Counted from the first letter of the stretch, positions 1 to 10,675 are shown. The stretch is 64,000 bases of DNA from Daphnia pulex (GCF_021134715.1 NC_060025.1:1178001-1242000); one strand, 5' to 3'. Numbers and translations are program-made. The notes: a model not told the origin generated them from the letters alone.

Positions 1-1042
1 AAAGTATTAAATTATTCCTAACTAGAAAACAAGTGTTGGGAGAAGTCTGCTCAATGCTCATTATTGAATTATATAGCCCAAATACGATCCGGTCAGATGT
101 TAGTCAAGTTTTATTCCAATATATTTTTCTGGGAATTATTATTTTTTTTCTTTGATTGCCCTTGACAACATTTCGCAAGATAACTTAGCAACAGTCTATA
201 AAAGTGAGAATAATCTGCTTTAGAACTCCTCCGTACTTTAGGAACGCGCTAAAACTAACAAATGTGATTCGTAACTAACTCTAACCTGCTATTCGCAATG
301 ATATTCACGCTGCTGTGTAATTACATCGCAAACATGCACGCCAGCAGGCAAAGCGAATCGAAAAATTGTATTTAAATTTATGTTGTCTGAATTCACCAGA
401 ATAGTTTGTGAGGTGTCGTGCGATCCGAAAAAACGCATGAATTAAAAGAACGCTGATCTCAATAGACTTGCAATATTAAAACAGGTATTTAAAAATAAAT
501 TTAATCGATCAACGAAGGTTATGGCAGAAAGGACATGCAGGGCTGGCTGCAAGCGTTCATCGTGAGTTTGTTATCGGAGAAGAAAACAGGTCTTCGAAAC
601 ATAGGTAGCACGGAGTCAACTCAAAAAGGCCTCGAGACTAGAAAACAACCAAACATTTCAGACAATGTTAAATTGAGGACACGTAAATTCTAAATATTTA
701 TTTTAATAAGAATGATTCAATTTAAAATTTGCAATAATTAAAGCTTCACAGGACGATAAGCACTTATGAATTATAACGGCTGCTGGCACTGCACGTACAG
801 TGGATCAGATTTTTCGTAATTCCAGCAAATCAAATCTTGGCATAAATATGCGCTAATAAAATTTAGGATCAAATTTAATTCTTGATGTGCTGCTGAGCGT
901 TTGAATTGAAATCTTTATACTTTGTTGTTCCTTGACGACAGGCTGTAATTCTTAGCTCCAACGCAAGGAGAATCGAAGAGGAGTCCTGTCCCAATAAGAA
1001 GTTTGCGGAAAAGAGAACTCCTTGTTTCTTGTAGCTTTTAGG
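1..1042. other. left flank, no gene seen
   Basis: AT-rich sequence without a convincing reading frame. A 63-codon minus-strand frame near 875-1066 has no start context, domain or splice support and was not called. I see no RNA gene or repeat here. Confidence 0.5.
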
Positions 1043-1050
1043 TATAAATA
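1043..1050 (+). promoter_or_regulatory. TATA box
   Basis: TATAAATA lies about 80 bp upstream of the ATG at 1129, a fitting distance for a short 5' leader. It is inferred to drive the exon at 1129-1170. Confidence 0.5.
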
Positions 1051-1128
1051 GAGACAACTTTTTCACATTATTTCATCATTCGAATCTTCTTCCTCCTTAG
1101 CACTAGTTAACACTGAGACTTTTAAAAA

Positions 1129-1170
1129 ATGACCACGAAACGCCCCTCGGTTAGCAACTTTCCCCTGCTG
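1129..1170 (+). CDS. first coding exon of an unidentified gene (partial)
   Basis: ATG with an A-rich context opens 14 codons (MTTKRPSVSNFPLL) and runs straight into a strong donor, GTAAGTG, at 1171. The TATA box at 1043 supports a real promoter. I could not find the next exon: the palindrome begins about 200 bp downstream, so the gene may have lost its body to the rearrangement, or the exon may splice to something inside the left arm. The product is unknown. Confidence 0.35.
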
Positions 1171-1718
1171 GTAAGTGTAATCATTTGACTTTATTTGTGT
1201 TCAACATAACAATAATGAAAGTTAAATCTTTATCGTGCATCAAAAATGTTAACCATCTGTACTGCGGAAAAAAAAACACCGTCCGCAGTTAAATTTAGGT
1301 ATATTTTCAACATGTTCCAACTGATGCAGTGTTAATTAATTATTTTTCAATTACCATTGTAGAGTTGCCAGTTTGTCCAGTTTGTATGTCCTTCACGCTT
1401 GAAGGTCGCGGAGAACATTCCGTAAAACTGTCAATGCGGTGGTGTAGAGGCTGGGTGAGAACTGGACGTGTTGCAGCATCATTATCAAGCAGGTACAAAA
1501 GCCGCAAGGCTCAGCCATTTGGTTTTCATTTTGATTTTGGTTTTTGTTTGATTTTGGTTTTTTGTAGACCCATCCCCAGCAACGTCAACCAAAAGAAGGA
1601 AAGGTCGGTTTGCATTTCCTACACGCTCGAAGGTCACGGAGATCATTACGTAAAACGTGTCATGCGACGAGGTGGAGGTTGGGTGAGGACGACATGTGTG
1701 AGAAAAAGTGCAGGGTGA

Positions 1719-1853
1719 GAAAAAGTCGTATAAAATGAGAGAGAAAAGGCGTTGTTGGAAATCAGTTGAGAGAGCATCTCCGACACGGCAACAACTGCTG
1801 TACACTATTTGTGACCAATTGCATTCTTCAATGCAGTTAGTTCGCATTCATGA
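1719..1853 (+). promoter_or_regulatory. YYT-gene promoter and leader module, copy 1
   Basis: A block with GTCGTATAAAAT (TATA), AAAAGGCG, a CAGTTGAG motif, GCATCTCCGACACG and CAACAACTGCTGT recurs at 2905-3005, and in shortened form near 2162-2225 and 2340-2440. Each copy precedes a GTAAAT donor a short way downstream. I infer a shared promoter and 5' leader for a small tandem gene family. Confidence 0.55.
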
Positions 1854-2176
1854 GTAAATATTCTGTTACTTGTATTTGTTGTATAAATTTCTATTTTGTT
1901 TTAGTCAGTTATTATTGCATATTAATGTTCAGATTATTAATTATCTAGTAATCTATGGCGTCCTGCTGTTGGGTGTTGAATCGTTGATGGTTGGGTCGAC
2001 CACTGGTGTACCGATGTCTCCTGGGTATGGTGGATATCAAAGCACAACATTACTCAACATCAACCAACATCGCTGCTGACGGTGCTCCAGCTTACTACAC
2101 CAAGGCTCCAAAGTACTACACCACCAATACTTCAGAGTGTTACAAGTTGCATCAAAGAAGAGAAAAGGCGAAATGA
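1850..2176 (+). pseudogene. YYT-rich secreted protein gene, copy 1 (decayed)
   Basis: Exon 1 ends in ATGA at 1850-1853 before a GTAAAT donor. Exon 2 starts at 1949 after CTAG, and splicing gives MIIYGVLLLGVESLMVGS, a good signal peptide, followed by a Gly/Tyr segment. The frame then closes after about 45 residues, while YYTKAPKYYTTNT-type coding continues in another frame to 2176. The gene therefore looks broken by at least one frame change and is short compared with the copy at 3148. The intact relative was probably a secreted cuticular or matrix protein (inference from composition). Confidence 0.55.
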
Positions 2177-2339
2177 GTGATTATCTCCGACGCGTCAACA
2201 ACTGCTGTGCACTATTTGTCACTAAATCGCAATCGTGAGTAAGTAATCTGTTACTTGTATTTTTTTTATCAATTTCTATTGATTTCTTATTTCTTAATAT
2301 GCCGGTTATTAAATATTAATGTTCAAATTGTTTATCATT

Positions 2340-2720
2340 GTCTAGTTGCGTCAAAGAAGAGAAAAGGCGAAATAATCAGTCGAGTGATTATCTCCGACAC
2401 GACAACAACTTCCGTGCACTATTTGTTATCAACTGCCTTCTTCATCGTCATTTATATGGGTAAATTTTCAGTTTTCTAAATGGAATTGTGAATCAACTCT
2501 TCTGTTTTTTTGTTTTTTTAAATTTATGTCGTTATTATTGCAAATTGTATGTTCCAATTATTTATTTGCATAGCAAACTGTGGCGTCGGTTGTCCTGAAA
2601 TACTACATCACCGAGGCTTCAAAGTATTACGCTACAACTTATGCTCCCCCGAGCTGCATAACCAAAGAGCCCGAGTACTGCATCGTGATTCCATTCGTTT
2701 TAAGCCATAACCATTTGGTA
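2340..2720 (+). pseudogene. YYT-rich gene, copy 2 (remnant)
   Basis: A shortened promoter module is followed by a TATATGG/GTAAAT exon end near 2458 and an exon opening after TTGCATAG near 2573. The exon reads toward CGVGCPEILHHRGF, while adjacent frames carry KYYITEASKYYATTYAPP-like coding. No continuous frame exists and the signal peptide is lost. It is an eroded member of the array. Confidence 0.4.
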
Positions 2721-3147
2721 TGACCCATCCCCTAGCAACGTCAAAATGCAGAAGGAAAGGCCAGTTTTCATGTCTTTCACTTTTGAAGGTTACGCAGATC
2801 ATTACGTAAAACTGTCAATGCGGTGGTGTAGAGGTTGGGTGAGAATGGGAAGTGTTTGCTTTATTATCAAGCAGGTATAATAGCCGCAGGGCTTAAGAGG
2901 TTAGGGTGAGAAAAAGTCGTATAAAAGGAGAGAGAAAAGGCGTTTGAAATCAGTTGAGTGAGCATCTCCGACACGTCAACAACTGCTGTCCACTATTTGT
3001 CACCAACTACCTTCTTCATCGCATTACCAGTTCGCAAACATAGGTAAATATTCATTTTTATTCGAGTCGTGAATCAATTTCATCTTGTTTTCTTTTGATA
3101 TGACCAGTTATATTCGATAATTAATGTTCAAATCGTTTATAGTTTAG

Positions 3148-4190
3148 ATAACTATGGCGCCGTGCTGCTGTTTGGTGTTGGATCGTTAATGTTTGGGTCG
3201 ACCACGGGTGTACAGAAGTCTCCTGGACATGATGGATACCAAGCAACAGCAGCGAAAGAATACTACACCACGCCTACGCCTTACTACGCATCTACTTACT
3301 ACGCCGAGGCCCCCAAGTGCTACACCTCCAAGGCTCAAGAGTTACGCAGAGTTGCATTACCAAAGCGCCTGAGTACTACACCACCGAGGCTCCCAAGTAC
3401 TACACCACCGAGGCTCCCAAGTACTACACCACCGAGTCTCCCAAGTACTACACCACCGAGTCTCCCAAGTACTACACCACCGAGTCTCCCAAGTACTACA
3501 CCACCGAGTCTCCCAAGTACTGCACCACCGAGTCTCCCAAGTACTGCACCACCGAGGCTCCCAAGTACTGCACCACCGAGGCTCCCAAGTACTGCACCAC
3601 CGAGGCTCCCAAGTACTGCACCACCGAGGCTCCCAAGTACTGCACCACCGAGGCTCCCAAGTACTGCACCACCGAGGCTCCCAAGTACTGCACCACCGAG
3701 GCTCCCAAGTACTGCACCACCGAGGCTCCCAAGTACTGCACCACCGAGGCTCCCAAGTATTACACGACTACGAATGCTGCCGCAGCCTACTACACCGAGG
3801 CTCAAGCTTATTTCAATACCAAAGCGGTCGAGTACTACACCGAACCGCACAAGTACTACTCTGCCCCGAACTACACAACCACAACTGAGGCGGCGGAGTA
3901 CGTCGTAGTCCAGACTTGCAACACAGCAGCTGCTCCTTCGTACTATGTTGAACTGAAATAATACTCCGAGGCTCCAGTTTACTACGCCGCAACCCACGCT
4001 ACACCTAGATACTATGACGAAGCCCCCAACTACTACACCGAAGAGGCCACATATTACACAACAACGTACACTGCCCCAGTTTACTAAGCTGAGGATCCGA
4101 AAAATTACTTTGCTCCAAGCTACTACCAATCTGATACTCTTGTTTACTACACCGAGGCCACTGGGTATTACACCACAAACAAATGGTAAA
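3148..4190 (+). pseudogene. YYT-rich secreted protein gene, copy 3 (largest, decayed)
   Basis: After the acceptor TTTAG at 3147 the exon encodes NYGAVLLFGVGSLMFGSTTG, the body of a signal peptide, then YYTTPTPYYASTYYAEAPKCY. Around 3330 the frame slips and the YYTTEAPK repeat continues one frame over to a stop at 3961. The same repeat style then resumes after that stop and meets another stop near 4087. The position matching the start codon in exon 1 reads ATA rather than ATG (near 3019). These lesions make it a pseudogene. Composition (Tyr, Thr, Pro, Ala) suggests a cuticle or adhesive matrix protein. Confidence 0.6.
3370..3760 (+). repeat. 24-bp tandem array coding YYTTEAPK, 16 units
   Basis: About sixteen 24-bp units encode Y(Y/C)TTE(A/S)PK. 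By type in order: two YYTTEAPK, four YYTTESPK, one YCTTESPK, nine YCTTEAPK. The right-arm array has 13 units and lacks three YYTTESPK units, which accounts for the full 72-bp length difference between arms. Confidence 0.85.
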
Positions 4191-4293
4191 TTATCTGCTT
4201 TAACATGGAGTTTTATATCGCTTTAATATTTTTTTCTTTTGTTAATATGCCAGTTAATATTGAAAATTCGTGTTCAAATTTTTTACCGTCTAG

Positions 4294-4990
4294 TTAACTA
4301 TGGTGTCTTGCTGCTGTTGGTTGTGTTATCCTTGATGGCTGGGTCGGCCACTGATGTCTTTTGAGTATGGTGGATACCAAACCGCAACGCCGGCGTCTTA
4401 CTACACAACAACATACGCAACAACCGAATACCACACCACCAAGGCCCCAGAGTATTACACCGCAACTTATGATATTCCGAACTACTACATCGAAGCCTTA
4501 AAGTACTCTGCCGCGAGTTACACCACCAAGGCATCGGGGTACCACCCGACTACGTATGCTGCCCCAGTCTTTTACACCGATGCTCCCAAGTACTTCTCCG
4601 TTCCCAGTTACTACACCAAGGCTCCAGCTTATTACGCCACCAAAGCGGTCCACTGTAGCGCCCTAGTACTACTCTGCACCGAATTACTACTCAGCGGCTG
4701 CTCCTTCGTACTACGTCGGACCGAAATACTACACTGAGGCTCAAGTTTACTACACTACAATCCACGCTGCCCTCGACTACCATACCGAGGCTCCGCTCCC
4801 ATACCGATGTTCCCAAGTACTACACAACTAAGGTACCCGAGTATTATATCACTACTTAGGCTGCTCTGACCTGCTGCACCGAAGCTGCGAAGTATTCCAC
4901 CGCCCCGAGTTACTACACCATCAAGGCACCCCTGGATATTACATCACAACCTGCGCTTCTCCAGTTTACTACAGGGATGCTCTTAAATAC
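4294..4990 (+). pseudogene. YYT-rich secreted protein gene, copy 4 (decayed)
   Basis: The acceptor GTCTAG near 4293 opens NYGVLLLLVVLSLMAGSATD, a clear signal peptide core, and the frame closes at once. The downstream frame beginning at 4354 reads YGGYQTATPASYYTTTYA and continues with YYT, KAPEYYT and APKYF motifs to about 4630, then slips again. Further YYT-like fragments run to about 4990. Its repeats are more degenerate than copy 3 and it has no 24-bp array. Broken, with several frame changes. Confidence 0.55.
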
Positions 4991-4999
4991 TAGAGTCAA

Positions 5000-5484
5000 A
5001 ATTTCTGACTTAGTTATTTGTATTCAGATTTGTGGTGTCATATCCTAATAGTTACTAAATGAGAAAATAAATTTGTTTAATGGTATCCATCTTCTGCGAC
5101 TTCTTAACACCTTCAAGCCTTTTGACATTGCGACTATTTCATATGTTGGAGTCGCTTCTATTGTTGAGTCGCTTTGCATTACGAAAGAGACGTACTGTTT
5201 ACTCTAAATTTTTGAAGTTAATAGCTCTATTTGAACTAAGTTAGCGTAACAAAAGAGATGCAGATAGTATTTGATTTTTCATAAAAGTTTGGAGTTTGGA
5301 AATGATAAATCACTTGTGTAAACTTTAGCAGTTGGATCAATATATTTTCAACTCTAAACATTATTTTGTTACAAGTTATAAGTCACAGCAAACACAACTT
5401 CGAATAGGAATTGCTTGTTTGTCCCACCTCCACCCACAATTCCACCACATTTTACAATCACATACATACATACATACACTTAAG
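5000..5484. other. non-coding segment in left arm
   Basis: AT-rich; contains a short (TACA)n run near 5462-5478 just before the TTAA-flanked element. No gene is supported. Confidence 0.4.
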
Positions 5485-5695
5485 TTAACCCGTTGTCTGC
5501 CACGCCATACAACCCGTAGGTTGTTCTCTACTCTCTACTCGCCATGTCTGAAGGATCCATGACCAAGGTGGGACTTGCCATTGCTGACAAGTCCGGGGTG
5601 ACAGGGGAAGATGGAATGCACGCTATTAGGAGGCCTCTAGGAAGCCCGTGCTAAGGAGGTAGGGGGGAACAAAGGCGTGGCAGACAATGGGTTAA
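5485..5695. mobile_element. TTAA-flanked MITE, piggyBac-like (left copy)
   Basis: TTAA at 5485-5488 and at 5692-5695 flank 203 bp with terminal inverted repeats: CCCGTTGTCTGCCACGCC at the left end and GGCGTGGCAGACAATGGG at the right, which match with one mismatch. TTAA target duplications and CCCxTTG ends are hallmarks of the piggyBac superfamily. Daphnia is known to carry the piggyBac-type element Pokey, but kinship to Pokey itself is not shown here. There is no transposase frame, so it is non-autonomous. Confidence 0.75.
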
Positions 5696-5981
5696 CAAAC
5701 ACAAACATTACCAACAACAAATGATGATCCGCGCTGACATTTTGGAGATACCGGCGACGTTTTGGTGTCCCTCTTCTCGACGTTTCCGCTGCATTACCTA
5801 AATAAAGAGAAAACAAATTCTTATTAAGTGACATGCCAATAAAAGTTACACAATACAGATACAATAATCTAATACCTATAAATTTAATCAGAAACAATAA
5901 TCTGGTTTTTTAGCTCAAAGATTTGAAGATGCAATTTTTTTAACTTACAATCAAGCTTGAAATATTGAGAACTGTAACCAG

Positions 5982-6370
5982 AACAAAGCTCACTTGCTAG
6001 ATTTTTTGAAAATTTTCCGGAAGTATACCGGAAGTAACCACAGCGCCTCAACCATTGAGCTGTAGTCAAATTAAACCACATATTCGTGATCTCCATGAAA
6101 TTTGGGGTCGATTAGATGTGATTTAAACGAAATCCAAAATTTGGCCAAAATCGAGAATTTTCCTGAACTAGTTCAGGAAAATTTTCGAAACCGGAAGTAC
6201 GAAAACGTACAAAACAAAACATGAACTTTACCACAAATTTGACGAGGATCACGAATTTGTGATTCTTTTGTACGTCAGATGAATATTTACTGAACTACTG
6301 ACTGAAATGAGCAAACCGGAAGTAGGAAAAAAAAACTCATTATTAAAAATCTAACAAGTGAGCTTTGTTG
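5982..6370. mobile_element. inverted-repeat element with GGAAGT motifs (left copy)
   Basis: About 390 bp bounded by CAAAGCTCACTTGCTAGATT and, inverted, AATCTAACAAGTGAGCTTTG, with one mismatch in 20. The interior holds several CCGGAAGT blocks and a perfect TTTTCCTGAACTAGTTCAGG-type palindrome near 6162-6186. I could not see a convincing target-site duplication, so the superfamily is undetermined. No coding frame. Confidence 0.55.
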
Positions 6371-6933
6371 GGGGAATAGTTATCGTCAGTTATCACTAAA
6401 TATTTCAACAAAATAACTGCCAATAAATGTTTAAAGAGATGTGCAAAGTTACTGAAACTGACTGTTTTGACAGCTGACAATTATCGAAAAGCCATCTAGC
6501 GTTAGAAAAAGAAACGTCTAAGTAACAAGCTAAGTTGCGCGCAAGAAGGGCCTGATTTTTGAATTATTACACAGACAGAGAGTTTAACGCAAATAGATGA
6601 TGACTAGTAGATAATCCACGAAAATAAGTAAATTGTCCGGTACCTGGCCATAATCCCGTTGTCAGTGACTGCAGGTGTCAAAGCAACTGAAGTGAACTAA
6701 CTCGCCAGTGAAGCAGCAAAGAAGAACTGAAGCAGTGAAGCTGGATGAGTGTACGTCTTGAAGATAAGGATGGAGCAGGATGGAAGTCCCTCTTCTGTCA
6801 TGGACAAAATCCAGCATTAGCTCAAGGATGTCCGTGGGGAACTTGCGTGCTCTGTAAAAAAAATATGTTGCAATGAAAATATAAAATTTTAAAAAGCATA
6901 TTAATCTTTACCTTTTCTTAGAAGCACATTGAA

Positions 6934-7116
6934 ATGTTCATGATGAAAAAACCGTATAAATGGAATTCACAGCAACCAACAGCATTACTCCTCGGGTGGG
7001 ATAAATTTCCTGATGCCAAAGAAATGATCATGAAGTATTGCAGTAGCGTGGTGAAAGGTGATATTGATGCTTACCTTTATCATTTGGGTGATGATTTAGT
7101 AAGGCATTTGACGTAG
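6934..7116 (+). CDS. 60-residue frame of unknown nature
   Basis: ATG at 6934 follows an acceptor-like TTTTCTTAG at about 6919 and encodes 60 residues (MFMMKKPYKWNSQQ... ending LVRHLT). No family is recognised. It is repeated without change in the right arm. It may be an exon of a lost gene, a fragment of a mobile element, or chance. Identity between arms reflects the palindrome and says nothing about selection. Confidence 0.25.
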   Translation: MFMMKKPYKWNSQQPTALLLGWDKFPDAKEMIMKYCSSVVKGDIDAYLYHLGDDLVRHLT

Positions 7117-7379
7117 TGTGGTTGGTGTGGTAGCAGTAGTGGGAAAATACCTTATCTCCTCACAGTTGTATTCCACTTTATGTGAACTTCAAACATTAGT
7201 TTTAGGCTTTTGACAGCATGATGGGTCAGCGCTAAAAGTCAACTTGTTGGAATGACTGACAGCATGCATCTAGAATTTGAAGAAATAAGTTGGTGCAGTA
7301 TAAAAATAAAGAAAATAGGTCAAGATAAACCTACATTAGTTACGAAGTTCAATTTGGTATATGAAATCACAGGAATATA

Positions 7380-7590
7380 AGTATTAACTAGCTACAATTT
7401 GTTTCGCCTTTTCGACTCGTTTCACGATGTAACAATAACAAGGGCGACACTAGCGACATCTAGTAATGAGTTTTGAATCTTTTTGTTCTTGTTGTTCCTA
7501 TGTCATGAAACGCGTCGAGACGAATTGGGCGAAACAAAACAAATTGTTGCTAATTATATTTATATTCCTGTGATTTAAAATACCAAATGG
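7380..7590. repeat. palindrome centre
   Basis: The two arms approach each other here with falling similarity. The inner halves still match imperfectly (CAATTTGTTTCGCC on the left against GGGCGAAACAAAACAAATTG on the right), leaving only about 40-60 bp unpaired near 7440-7500. A short spacer with diverged flanks is typical of an old palindrome whose centre has been made asymmetric (established for large palindromes in general). Confidence 0.7.
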
Positions 7591-7852
7591 AACTTGGTAT
7601 CTTATGTAGGTTTATCTTGACCTAGTTTCCTTATTTTTCTATTATACCAACTTATTTCTTCTAATTTTAGATGCATATTTCAATAGCTACTGTCAATCAT
7701 TCCAACAAGTTGACTTAGTGCTCAGTCAATTACCATCTATTTGATCCTCATACTGTCAAAAGCCTAAAACTAATGTTTGAAGTTCACATAAAGTGGAATA
7801 CAAATGTGAGGAGATAAGGTATTTTCCCACTACTGCTACCACACCAACCACA

Positions 7853-8035
7853 CTACGTCAAATGCCTTACTAAATCATCACCCAAATGATAAAGGTAAGC
7901 ATCAATATCACCTTTCACCACGCTACTGCAATACTTCATGATCATTTCTTTGGCATCAGGAAATTTATCCCACCCGAGGAGTAATGCTGTTGGTTGCTGT
8001 GAATTCCATTTATACGGTTTTTTCATCATGAACAT
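7853..8035 (-). CDS. 60-residue frame of unknown nature (right copy)
   Basis: Same translated product as the frame at 6934-7116, on the opposite strand. No recognised family; low confidence that it is expressed. Confidence 0.25.
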   Translation of the reverse strand: MFMMKKPYKWNSQQPTALLLGWDKFPDAKEMIMKYCSSVVKGDIDAYLYHLGDDLVRHLT

Positions 8036-8598
8036 TTCAATGTGCTTCTAAGAAAAGGTAAAGATTAATATGCTTTTTAAAATTTTATATTTTCATTGCA
8101 ACATATTTTTTTTACAGAGCACGCAAGTTCCCCACGGACATCCTTGAGCTAATGCTGGATTTTGTCCATGACAGAAGAGGGACTTCCATCCTGCTCCATC
8201 CTTATCTTCAAGACGTACACTCATCCAGCTTCACTGCTTCAGTTCTTCTTTGCTGCTTCACTGGCGAGTTAGTTCACTTCAGTTGCTTTGACACCTGCAG
8301 TCACTGACAACGGGATTATGGCCAGGTACCGGACAATTTACTTATTTTCGTGGATTATCTACTAGTCATCATCTATTTGCGTTAAACTCTCTGTCTGTGT
8401 AATAATTCAAAAATCAGGCCCTTCTTGCGCGCAACTTAGCTTGTTACTTAGACGTTTCTTTTTCTAACGCTAGATGGCTTTTCGATAATTGTCAGCTGTC
8501 AAAACAGTCAGTTTCAGTAACTTTGCACATCTCTTTAAACATTTATTGGCAGTTATTTTGTTGAAATATTTAGTGATAACTGACGATAACTATTCCCC

Positions 8599-8987
8599 CA
8601 ACAAAGCTCACTTGTTAGATTTTTAATAATGAGTTTTTTTTTCCTACTTCCGGTTTGCTCATTTCAGTCAGTAGTTCAGTAAATATTCATCTGACGTACA
8701 AAAGAATCACAAATTCGTGATCCTCGTCAAATTTGTGGTAAAGTTCATGTTTTGTTTTGTACGTTTTCGTACTTCCGGTTTCGAAAATTTTCCTGAACTA
8801 GTTCAGGAAAATTCTCGATTTTGGCCAAATTTTGGATTTCGTTTAAATCACATCTAATCGACCCCAAATTTCATGGAGATCACGAATATGTGGTTTAATT
8901 TGACTACAGCTCAATGGTTGAGGCGCTGTGGTTACTTCCGGTATACTTCCGGAAAATTTTCAAAAAATCTAGCAAGTGAGCTTTGTT
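8599..8987. mobile_element. inverted-repeat element with GGAAGT motifs (right copy)
   Basis: Mirror copy of the element at 5982-6370 with the same terminal inverted repeats. It was carried by the palindrome, not independently inserted. Confidence 0.55.
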
Positions 8988-9273
8988 CTGGTTACAGTTC
9001 TCAATATTTCAAGCTTGATTGTAAGTTAAAAAAATTGCATCTTCAAATCTTTGAGCTAAAAAACCAGATTATTGTTTCTGATTAAATTTATAGGTATTAG
9101 ATTATTGTATCTGTATTGTGTAACTTTTATTGGCATGTCACTTAATAAGAATTTGTTTTCTCTTTATTTAGGTAATGCAGCGGAAACGTCGAGAAGAGGG
9201 ACACCAAAACGTCGCCGGTATCTCCAAAATGTCAGCGCGGATCATCATTTGTTGTTGGTAATGTTTGTGTTTG

Positions 9274-9484
9274 TTAACCCATTGTCTGCCACGCCTTTGT
9301 TCCCCCCTACCTCCTTAGCACGGGCTTCCTAGAGGCCTCCTAATAGCGTGCATTCCATCTTCCCCTGTCACCCCGGACTTGTCAGCAATGGCAAGTCCCA
9401 CCTTGGTCATGGATCCTTCAGACATGGCGAGTAGAGAGTAGAGAACAACCTACGGGTTGTATGGCGTGGCAGACAACGGGTTAA
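9274..9484. mobile_element. TTAA-flanked MITE, piggyBac-like (right copy)
   Basis: Mirror copy of 5485-5695; TTAA at 9274-9277 and 9481-9484. Sharing the insertion point in both arms means it inserted before the palindrome formed, or was copied across by conversion. Confidence 0.75.
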
Positions 9485-9978
9485 CTTAAGTGTATGTATG
9501 TATGTATGTGATTGTAAAATGTGGTGGAATTGTGGGTGGAGGTGGGACAAACAAGCAATTCCTATTCGAAGTTGTGTTTGCTGTGACTTATAACTTGTAA
9601 CAAAATAATGTTTAGAGTTGAAAATATATTGATCCAACTGCTAAAGTTTACACAAGTGATTTATCATTTCCAAACTCCAAACTTTTATGAAAAATCAAAT
9701 ACTATCTGCATCTCTTTTGTTACGCTAACTTAGTTCAAATAGAGCTATTAACTTCAAAAATTTAGAGTAAACAGTACGTCTCTTTCGTAATGCAAAGCGA
9801 CTCAACAATAGAAGCGACTCCAACATATGAAATAGTCGCAATGTCAAAAGGCTTGAAGGTGTTAAGAAGTCGCAGAAGATGGATACCATTAAACAAATTT
9901 ATTTTCTCATTTAGTAACTATTAGGATATGACACCACAAATCTGAATACAAATAACTAAGTCAGAAATTTTGACTCTA

Positions 9979-10675
9979 GTATTTAAGAGCATCCCTGTAG
10001 TAAACTGGAGAAGCGCAGGTTGTGATGTAATATCCAGGGGTGCCTTGATGGTGTAGTAACTCGGGGCGGTGGAATACTTCGCAGCTTCGGTGCAGCAGGT
10101 CAGAGCAGCCTAAGTAGTGATATAATACTCGGGTACCTTAGTTGTGTAGTACTTGGGAACATCGGTATGGGAGCGGAGCCTCGGTATGGTAGTCGAGGGC
10201 AGCGTGGATTGTAGTGTAGTAAACTTGAGCCTCAGTGTAGTATTTCGGTCCGACGTAGTACGAAGGAGCAGCCGCTGAGTAGTAATTCGGTGCAGAGTAG
10301 TACTAGGGCGCTACAGTGGACCGCTTTGGTGGCGTAATAAGCTGGAGCCTTGGTGTAGTAACTGGGAACGGAGAAGTACTTGGGAGCATCGGTGTAAAAG
10401 ACTGGGGCAGCATACGTAGTCGGGTGGTACCCCGATGCCTTGGTGGTGTAACTCGCGGCAGAGTACTTTAAGGCTTCGATGTAGTAGTTCGGAATATCAT
10501 AAGTTGCGGTGTAATACTCTGGGGCCTTGGTGGTGTGGTATTCGGTTGTTGCGTATGTTGTTGTGTAGTAAGACGCCGGCGTTGCGGTTTGGTATCCACC
10601 ATACTCAAAAGACATCAGTGGCCGACCCAGCCATCAAGGATAACACAACCAACAGCAGCAAGACACCATAGTTAA
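9979..10675 (-). pseudogene. YYT-rich gene copy 4, right arm
   Basis: Mirror of 4294-4990 with the same frame breaks: signal-peptide frame closing early, YGGYQTATPASYYTTTYA resuming one frame over, and later slips. Confidence 0.55.

Larger units (their letters stand above)
1385..2850 (+). repeat. three copies of a ~75-bp upstream unit
   Basis: A unit that begins near a TTCACGCTTGAAGGT-like block, continues through CATTACGTAAAAC and ends near GAGG(T/C)TGGGTGAG occurs at about 1385-1460, 1612-1690 and 2772-2850. The third copy lies upstream of the 2905-3005 promoter module. It probably belongs to the duplicated 5' flanks of the YYT genes. All copies are mirrored in the right arm. Confidence 0.6.
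1365..7480. repeat. left arm of a ~12 kb palindrome
   Basis: This stretch recurs in reverse complement at about 7490-13534. Matching positions sum to 14,897 outside the 24-bp tandem array (1991 pairs with 12906, 2255 with 12642) and to 14,969 inside it (4354 with 10615, 6934 with 8035). The 72-bp step equals three extra 24-bp repeat units in this arm. Long stretches appear identical. Substitutions and small indels rise at the outer edge (1365-1730) and in the last few hundred bases before the centre (after about 7200). The unequal divergence argues against a simple assembly fold-back and for a real inverted duplication, possibly kept alike by conversion. Confidence 0.9.

Noticed and set aside
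3370-3760. Regular 24-bp repeats resembling a CRISPR-like array
   Set aside because: There are no spacers; units are contiguous, codon-phased and encode YYTTEAPK in a eukaryotic gene.
3335-4129. 264-codon minus-strand frame of GSLGGAVL repeats (and the 240-codon twin in the other arm)
   Set aside because: Antisense translation of the 24-bp array; long only because the repeat length is a multiple of three without antisense stops.
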